A stretch of DNA of 64,000 nucleotides. Origin: Mytilisepta virgata. Lineage: Eukaryota; Mollusca; Bivalvia; Mytilida; Mytilidae. Each line of letters starts with the position of its first letter. Positions within the stretch are counted from its first letter, which is position 1. Position numbers and translations under genes: made by a program. This document shows positions 25,371 through 64,000 of this stretch, piece after piece. Where the stretch lies: NCBI GenBank assembly GCA_028015205.1, contig CM051517.1, forward strand, positions 59,023,455 through 59,087,454. The letters run 5' to 3'. Under the pieces are notes generated by a model, which was given only the letters and a program-made list of their open reading frames with translations, did not search any database and was not told where the DNA came from.

Positions 25371-25425
25371 CTTCTTGCAGGCTAGTAACTGGACTGAATA
25401 TCTATTCTATACTGACCATTATATA
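25371..25425 (-). promoter_or_regulatory. TATA box and non-coding exon 1 of the secreted protein gene
   Basis: On the minus strand TATATAA occupies 25425-25419. About 30 bp downstream a start near 25392 would give a short untranslated exon ending at 25371 before a consensus gtaaga donor. The spacing of TATA box, donor, and the acceptor at 24818-24820 fits a small inducible or tissue-specific gene. Confidence 0.6.
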
Positions 25426-26094
25426 GTACTAGAGGCCTGGGAATGAGGACAATTCCTCGGGGTGAACATGTGCAGACACAGTGGTCAGTCAAATCGTGAT
25501 CATCACAATTAATTTCATCAAAAACGTACAATGACTTTTCTATCAAATCGATTAAAAATTGTTTGTGTTAAATAGAAACTGATAATTTGGTTGTCACGTA
25601 TATAAATTTTGTTTTTATTAAATCGGGACGTTTTTATAATTTTTCAAGATTAAAATACCATCATGAAAATATGTAAATATTTGTAGTTATAAATATACTT
25701 GCTATAATTAAAAGAAACCTGATCATAATATGTAAGTAAATTGTAAGTATTTTTTTTTAAGAATTAAACATATGCATCCTGATGGGCGTTAACCCGATGG
25801 AAAATATCTGATTTAAAATCGACGCAAATTGGTGATTAAATAATTCAGAAATATTTTTTTTCTTCAATATTATGGTCTTTATCGATTGTAAAGTATGGTA
25901 GATAGCAATGTGACTGATTTTTACCTTACCATGGTTTAAGGAATTCTATTTCTTTATTACACTATTGTAAAATTGTTAGTTTTTAGGAAATAAAGGAGTA
26001 TCATACATGTTCTTTAGGTGGATTGCAGCATTACCCTTTTTGATCACCTTGGCCTTTGAACCTGCCTTAAACACTGCGTTTTTGTTTCGGTTTT

Positions 26095-26240
26095 CAACAA
26101 TTTTTGGCCCAGAGTACAACTGATGAATCTCAAATCTACTAAGCAATGTTACAAAAGATGTACGAAATTTAACGCACTTTGAATTTTGTTTTTGGTTTGT
26201 AACAATGCATATCTTGTGCATTAAAATTAATATCATATTA
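26095..26240 (+). mobile_element. Decayed hammerhead-associated fragment, copy 3
   Basis: Has CTGATGA at about 26121-26127 and a distal block resembling 37716-37760, but about 80 extra bases lie between them and the matching GAAA is lost. Probably dead. It abuts the minisatellite that starts at 26248. Confidence 0.35.
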
Positions 26241-26247
26241 TGTATCT

Positions 26248-27342
26248 CAAACAGTCAATTGATACATTGATACAGTGGCAACAAACAGTCAATTGATACA
26301 TTGATACAGTGGCAACAAACAGTCAATTGATACATTGATACAGTGGCAACAAACAGTCAATTGATACATTGGTACAGTTGGCAACAAACAGTCAATTGAT
26401 ACATTGGTACAGTGGCAACAAACAATCAATTGATACATTAGTATAAAGGGAACAAACAATCAATTGATACACTGGTACAGAGGCAACAAACAATCAATTG
26501 ATACATTGGTACAGAGACAACAAACATTCAATTGATACATTGGTACAGAGGCAACAAACAATCAATTGCTACATTGGTACAGAGGGAACAAACAACCAAT
26601 TGATACACTGGTACAGAGGCAACAAACAATCAATTGATACATTGTTACAGTGGCAACAAACAATCAATTGATACATTGGTACAGAGGCAACAAACAATCA
26701 ATTGATACATTGGTACAGAGGCAACAAACAATCAATTGATACACTGGTACAGAGGCAACAAACAATCAATTGATACACTGGTACAGAGGCAACAAACAAT
26801 CAATTGATACATTGGTACAGAGGTAACAAAGAATCAATTGATACACTGGTACAGTGGCAACATACAGTCAATTAATACATTGGTACAGAGGCAACAAACA
26901 ATCAATTGATACACTGGTACAGTGGCAACATACAGTCAATTAATACATTGGTACAGAGGCAACAAACAATCAATTGATACACTGGTACAGAGGCAACAAA
27001 CAATCAATTGATACATTGGTACAGTGGCAACAAACAATCAATTGATACATTGGTACAGAGGCAATAAACAATCAATTGATACAGTGGTACAGAGGCAACA
27101 AACAATCAATTGATACACTGGTACAGAGGCAACAAACAATCAATTGATACACTGGTACAGAGGCAACAAACAATCAATTGATACATTGGTACAGAGGCAA
27201 CAAACAATCAATTGATACATTGGTACAGTGGCAACATACAGTCAATTGATACATTGGTACAGAGGCAACAAACAATCAATTGATACATTAGTACAGAGGC
27301 AACATACAGTCCATTGATACACTGGTACAGAGGCAACAAACA
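26248..27342. repeat. 34-bp minisatellite, about 32 copies
   Basis: The unit is CAAACAATCAATTGATACAT plus TGGTACAGAGGCAA (34 bp). Units contain the palindrome CAATTG; variants alternate TTGATACAGTGG, TTGGTACAGAGG and CTGGTACAGAGG. No unique spacers, so not CRISPR. Confidence 0.92.
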
Positions 27343-28179
27343 AGAGCCGAAAAAACCTTTGTGGTGCTTATATATAACTGGTAAAGGAGGCCTGAATTGC
27401 AAATGGGGTTTGTAACGGACTTAAATTAGTAAATTTTATTGAAAATCTAAACTATGGACTAACTTCAATTACAATACAGGAAAAAAAACAATTTAGATAC
27501 GAAAGAGCTTGGTACAAGTACAGGACTTTTTTTGACACATTTTACTTCTTTATGTTGAATTGTTGGGGGTTTACAATGAAAATCGTAAAGTCCATATTTT
27601 AATAGAAAATCCCAAAACCACTCTGATAAAAAAAAATAAAGTAGGAGATGCACACCGGCATAAACTACTCAAGATTTTCTTTATTTTAATGTTTCACTTA
27701 AATCAGGGGCGGCTATAATATTTTCGCCGAGCATATCGAGGCGCGACATTTTAAGTATTTTATTACTCTTTTCTAGTAGAAAGCCTAGGCTGCGCTCCCG
27801 TGGGAATTCATTCATCGGTTTAGAAGAGGACGACGAAAGGCGACGGATAATGATTCCTATCAAGTTTCGACATTATGAGCACTACACAGGCGGCAAAATA
27901 TGCTTTTCTTATCTATGGCCGGTGGCCATTGGTCCCCCGACCCCAAGGTTATATCGTAAGTCATACGTTTAATTTTGAAACAACTGCATGTAAACTAGGA
28001 GTAGGTTATTAGGAAACTTTTGCTGCTTGATGCCAAATTATAACTCAATTTATCTTATATTGTACTGAATTTTTGGAAGTCAAAATGACCATGGTCTTCT
28101 GGTGTCACTATCACGTTAAAAAGTTCATCGGTATGAAATCCACATATTTGGGAAAACTTATCACGAATTAAACAAGTTT

Positions 28180-28805
28180 GCCCGTAAGATCATGTTTGCA
28201 GCAACAACAAGGCTATATAGTTTGAAGTACAAAAATGGGAGTTACTCTGGTGACATTTGACCTACAATTTCAAACCTATCATCTGGAAACGAAAAAATTA
28301 GCCATTTAGAAGCACAAAAAGGGTCATAACTCTGGTAAGAATTGTCGAAAAATCTTCATTATCAAACTTGACCTAGATATTAATGAGATACACTTTCACA
28401 CCAAACCTAGTTTTAATCTGACTTTTTGTACACAAGTTATCATCAACATTTTGAAGTACAAAAAGGGGCATAACTCTGGTAAGAATTGTCAAAATATCGT
28501 CATTATCGAACTTGACCTAGATATTCATTAGATACATTTACATATCAAACCAATTTTCAATCTGACTTTTTGTTCACAAGTTATCGTGCAATTTTGAAGT
28601 ACAAAAGGGAAGTTAATTCTAGTAAGAATCGTCGAAAAATCGTCATTATCGAACTTGACCTAGATACTCGCATACTATGCCTAGCTTCAATCTGACTTTT
28701 CATTCTTTCATCATTCACAAGTTATCATCTGGAAACAGATTTGGGACAAACGGAGGTACGGACGACACCCATTTCTATAGTCCCCTTCGACGACGCGTCG
28801 AAGGA
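28180..28805 (-). mobile_element. Hairpin-type element with about 143-bp monomers
   Basis: ACTCTGGTAAGAATTGTC recurs at 28329, 28473 and (changed) 28615. A GGTACGGACGACACC stretch and a perfect hairpin CCTTCGACG-ACG-CGTCGAAGG (28776-28803 region) close it on the right. Confidence 0.6.
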
Positions 28806-28834
28806 CAAAAACAGGAGGAAATGGATACACAGAA

Positions 28835-28950
<116 letters not shown>

Positions 28951-29978
28951 TTTAGCCGAATGCACACGTACTCATGATACATTTACTAAACTTACATGCT
29001 TTTTTTTTTAAAAAAAATTTGCTATCTTTTAACTCCAATTGAATCAAACAAAAACGACTAAATGCAATTACATATATAACAAACATACTTTATAAATTTG
29101 TTTTTATACATAGTACGCATTAGGTTTTATAATATCCTATTTCAAAACGGAAATCTCAGCCCTAAAAATATGAAAGGTCCGCATTGAGTCTTTAGCTCTA
29201 GACAGGAATCTAATATGCTAAATTTATACATGTACATACATCGTCATTCAGTTTGTTATTCTTGATTGGGTACTAAAACTTTTAGTTTATATATAATGCA
29301 AAAATATTTCGTAAACCCTCCTTCTTTGTACACTATTAATAAAATATAAAAGGATACGGTGGATCAACTCTTGACAAATAATATCACACGTGACAAAGTT
29401 TTGCGCAAATATCTTTATTGCTGTCATCCATCTTAAAGACACACCGATGCCTTTAACACGTATAAAATGATGGTCGCACTTATGCAAGTTCAAAGCTGCA
29501 CCGATTTGGGCGGAATTCTTTGGTGACTGTCAATTAAATCATCGGTACATTGAAGGACACACATATGTAAGGGGTCGTCCATAATTTTCAACATTTTTCA
29601 TAAGTTTACAAAGAGCACTCTTTTTGACCCCCCCCCCCCCACCCTCCCTCAAAAAGTGTAAATCAACATTTTATGTACATTATTGCAGTCCAGAGCATGA
29701 ATTACTATGTTAACATGCCCAAGTGATTTGTCGTTTGTTGGTTTTTTCCACCTTATATACAGTTCAGAACCTTGTCAGCATCATGAATTCTACGCTAAAA
29801 ATGTTGAATTTGAACCCCCCCCCCCATTTTGCTAGGAGAAAACTTGAACTAATTAATAAAAGATTAAGTATGAAATTTTAGTCTGTTAACATTGAAATGC
29901 ATTGCATACAATCGTTTACGATAAATAGTAGGTAAGTAATTAAATTTTACGAGTGAAACAAACACAGGGGAAAGTGTA

Positions 29979-30398
29979 TGGCAAGCGTTTTTTTTATTTA
30001 TTCAATTTCAAGATAACTTATAAAGTTAATAAGTATATAAGATATCTTGTAATGTTTATAAGATAAGATTTAATTTGAAGTTAATAAGATATCTTATTAA
30101 CTTTACAAGAAAAGATATCTTTTAAACAAATATTTTATGAGATATGCTGTACAGTTTATAGGATATGTTTAAAAGTATATAAGATATATCTTATTTACTT
30201 TACAAGATATCTTATTAAATATATGAGATATCTTATAAGCTATACAAGATATCTTATATGATTGATTTATCAGATGTCTTATTTAGTAAATAAGATATCT
30301 TAATTAGTTTATTAAGATATCTCAATTAGTTTATAAGATATCTAATTAAACTTTATAAGATATTTTGAAAGTGGAATAAATATAAAAACGGCTTGCCA
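29979..30398. mobile_element. Mariner-type MITE filled with GATATC palindromes
   Basis: Terminal inverted repeats read TGGCAAGC..GTTTTT at the left and AAAAACGGCTTGCCA at the right, with TA dinucleotides at 29977-29978 and 30399-30400 as the likely target duplication. The interior is about a dozen variants of the self-complementary AAGATATCTT/ATAAGATATCTTAT motif. No ORF. Confidence 0.65.
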
Positions 30399-30399
30399 T

Positions 30400-32749
30400 A
30401 AAAGTGGCCTACTCTCTTGAGGTCACAAGTGAGCATACCGTGGAAGATTAATCTAGAATGACCAAATGCTTAATTATAGTTAGTTAGTTTGATTTTTCTA
30501 ATTCTTAATACTGTGATTTTTTCTAATTCTTAAAACTGTTATTATTGAATCCCATATCATTAAGGACATAGGACTTGCATTGATCGAGAAGTGAATACAA
30601 AATATGACGAAAATTTATGGGTCAATTGAATTGGTTTTAAAATTCCCAATAGATTAAAAATGTAAATAGCATCTGGAGTCGAGGACAAAATGAAGAATCC
30701 CAATGGATATTCTTCAATGGGACGGGCGAACATAATGGAACGGAGAGTGGCATGGACACAGTGGAACAGGCGTACAAAATGAAACCAAATCTGCGGACTT
30801 AATGGAATGAAATCGGATGTAACAACTGCTAGTCGAATATTTCCAGCAGCAGACAATATATGGAAAGCACGTGTACAATTGGTAGCGATGGAAAAACGGC
30901 ACACAATATTATTTCTACTTGAAAGATACATATAACCAGAACAAGTTTTGGTGCAATCGGATCTACAGCTTGGATTTTTGAGAAAATTGTTTTTCTAATA
31001 CGTGTTCATATAAAAATATGCAATTTGTTTAATAACCCTTAAGTATCCAATTGCGCTAAATTGTATCCTAATAGAAAGTAGCAAAATTGAAAAATTATCC
31101 AGTCTTTCCGGTGGTTCCAATCGTAAACTTTGTAGATTTTAGTATAATAGATAACAAGAAAAAAAATCATATTGAACAAGTTGATTTTTAATCAAAATAT
31201 ACCATGCAGCACCTTCAGGCATCCTAACAAGTCATGGGTTCCGTCTCCTAGTGCAACAGTGGAACTACGTACAAGGATACGAGACCTCTGACTGGTGAGG
31301 ATACACTTCTATGTACTGGGACAAAATAGTAGTAATCGTATCGGTGAATATTATTTAATTTCAAATTTGAAGAGAAAACATTTGTAAAAAGTTGAAATAT
31401 TTGAATTTTATATAAAGTAAGCTAAATGTAATAATCTTTCAATTCAAACTACGTGGGTAATCGCATCCTTCTAAGTCAGAGTTTTGTATCCACGTTCGTC
31501 CCTACAGACGAACGTGGATGCAAAACCTTGACCTGGGAGGATGGGGTGATCGGGACTTTTCAAAGATAAATTTCTATCTAAGAATCGCATCAGATCAGGT
31601 AAGACCAGAACAGTGTCTCTGTCATTTCTACAAGATCGTGCATGACAACAACCCGTAGGGAAATAAACTTTAAAAATAAAAGATTTTAGATATGTCGAAT
31701 CGATACAAAATCTATTTTACTGTTAAAATTTGAAATAATATTAAGTGACTTTAATTACTTCAGCTTGAGGGGAAATAGCATTTCATTCATTAACCAACTG
31801 CTTTTCATATTTAATAATTAATCCTTAAAACTGTGGTCAGTTTTTGTAATTCTTTGTTATGCCTAACGATTTTTTTTCTTATGTAACTTTATAAAAAAAA
31901 CTTTATTCTTGGCTCTGCGGTGATAATTTTCTTCTGTGAAACCATTTTTAGATGCTTTCACATCAACTGATTATTTTTCCAAAAGATAATCTTAACTTTA
32001 TCATATTTGTGCAGACTAAAATAAATTTTGAGGTTTTTGTATATTTGGTGTATTATAATAGCCAGACACCCCCCCCCCCCCCCTATACAAAAAATATTGG
32101 TGTTATTGTTCGTGTTGTCTGAATTATTTCAAGAAGACTGGCTATTTAAGAACCTGAATTTGAATACAGCTATCGAATATAATATCAACACACGTGATAT
32201 TTATAGAATGATAATAACTGAAGTTGGGGCTAGGGTTATGAAAGATTACCAGCGCCGTTGCTAATAATTTTAATCCTTTGATCATGTGAAATCAGTCTAC
32301 GTTTGTTTGCTGCGCCTTGTTTTTGTTGAGCAACATGTTTATAAAGTTTATATTTTCTTATGCAAATTACCTAATTACCAATGAAATATATATTTCCCCG
32401 GATATAATTATTTTCTCATTTTCCATCTGTAATTTGATAATTTTGGAAAAAATCTACTTCTGTGATTGACTTTTAAGGCTGGTAGACTGAATTCATGGTA
32501 AAAAAAGTACATTTAATTTGTGATCAACCTACATATTTTCTAAAACCACGCTTTTTAAATTTGTGCAGTTTTGGAACAAATTGCGTGACAGGGACAGCAA
32601 CATTAATTTTAGCAAGATGCATATTGTGAATCGCTTGTATCATTTTACTAATATAGCAATTTTTATGCATATGCAATGTTGAAAGGATAATTTGAGGAGA
32701 CAATTTACCACATGTAATGTTAAAAAGAAAGTTGAATAAATATTAGGAA
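30400..32749. other. Intergenic upstream of smc3, little recognised
   Basis: Contains the palindromic MITE at 31464 and a 17-C run near 32068. A 123-codon minus-strand ORF at 30560-30931 has no recognisable domain and overlaps another frame that is also open, so it is not called. Confidence 0.45.
31464..31543. mobile_element. hAT-like MITE, copy 3, internal deletion leaving near-palindrome
   Basis: Only the two inverted ends remain, joined at CCTACAG/ACGAACG, so the 80 bp can fold into one hairpin. Flanks GGTAATC and GGTGATC suggest the same 8-bp duplication. Confidence 0.6.
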
Positions 32750-32895
32750 TTTTTAAAGAGCTAATTAGGCATAAAATTGATTTTTTTCCCTTGATTTAAG
32801 CGGCAGCTGTTTTGCCGCCATTTGCAATTTGTAAACAAAGCCAATCGCCAAGTTTATGTTAATTTTTATTATGCTCTGATTTTAATACCCTAACC
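32750..32895 (+). promoter_or_regulatory. Putative smc3 promoter / 5' UTR region
   Basis: The sequence before the smc3 ATG is locally richer in G and C. It has a YY1-like CCGCCATTT at about 32815-32823 and a CCAAT pentamer at 32841-32845. No TATA box stands out, which fits a housekeeping gene. The transcription start is not determinable here. A non-coding first exon further upstream cannot be excluded. Confidence 0.4.
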
Positions 32896-63350
<30,455 letters not shown>

Positions 63351-64000
63351 TAATCATGCAGTTTAATTTGGTACATGGAAATAATGGATATCTTGTATGT
63401 ATCAGTGAAACAAAATTCCTTCAGATTGTAAACATGAGGAATTGTCTTATGTTTTTGAAAAATGAGCAGCAGCCTCACTGTATGACCCCTGCAAACACTG
63501 GTAAAGTAGTAAATGTGGTTTTTATGTTTGTATGTTGTTTTTTTTGGAATTGGTAAAAGGAATGCAAGTTTTGAATAACAATGTGAAATAACAAGTGTTA
63601 CTGTATACTTTACATAGTATAATTGTAATAAGACAATTTTGATGTTTTCTGAAAAATTGTGAGGACAGGCGACAAATGTTATATCCCATGGCGGGAAATT
63701 ACCTTCATTTGTTCCGAAATTCCCCACCAAAACTTATGCGATTGTAGTGATATGGCCTTTGTGTTTGACATCACAATTGTTACTATGGAGAAAAAGTCTC
63801 CTTTTGGGCTTAAACTATTGCAAAACTACACAGTAACACAACAAATTGAAACTTGGTTTTATCATCAATGTACTGTAGTTTTGGTATAATAAAACAATTA
63901 TTGCCTCCTTCTGAGGTAGACATAACAATTGTCCACCCTTGAGATGTTGTCTTCCGAGGGCTTTAACCCAAGGAGAGAAAACATTTCTCAGGCGGAGAAT

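Noticed and set aside
26248..27342. Regular 34-bp repeats suggesting a CRISPR array
   Set aside because: Units abut without unique spacers and the context is eukaryotic; it is a minisatellite.
27681..27863. Minus-strand ORF with SLGFLLEKSNKILKMSRLDM
   Set aside because: A short stretch faintly resembles a helix-turn-helix protein, but nothing before or after continues it.
30560..30931. 123-residue minus-strand ORF
   Set aside because: No domain, no upstream promoter or splice context, and a second frame is open over the same stretch.

Overview
The window looks like AT-rich eukaryotic nuclear DNA, most likely from a bivalve mollusc and possibly a mussel-like species. Its genes are intron-rich with GT-AG junctions, and many tRNA-derived SINEs, MITEs and minisatellites are present. 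It also holds repeat families I recall as typical of bivalves, including a retroelement carrying a hammerhead-ribozyme-like motif. The species call is inference; I could not search a database.

Layout: positions 1-20.8 kb hold no gene I can support, only diverged repeats. A compact intronless gene on the + strand (CDS 20949-21911) encodes a basic 320-residue protein with one CCHC zinc knuckle. On the minus strand, 25425-23068, a TATA-driven gene with three exons encodes a predicted 169-residue secreted protein. Between 26 and 32 kb lie a 34-bp minisatellite, an (AT)n tract, a mariner-like MITE and other repeats. From 32896 to the right edge lies smc3, the gene for the cohesin ATPase SMC3. I resolve 26 coding exons (963 codons in one continuous frame, all GT-AG). 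The C-terminal coiled coil and head, with the signature and Walker B motifs, fall beyond the window.

Most smc3 intron sequence is mobile-element debris. There are three copies of one SINE with target-site duplications, two copies of another SINE, a hammerhead-bearing retroelement fragment, and several large elements of a shared design. That design is a short perfect or near-perfect hairpin at one end, a GTCC/GTCT-like tract, then tandem monomers of about 160 bp. These elements are nested in each other three times, so empty and filled sites can be compared inside this window. Two smc3 splice sites (exon 10 donor, exon 25 acceptor) sit inside short tandem triplications.

Limits: exon boundaries of smc3 rest on reading-frame continuity and remembered family conservation. 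Repeat family names are deliberately not assigned unless stated as a resemblance.
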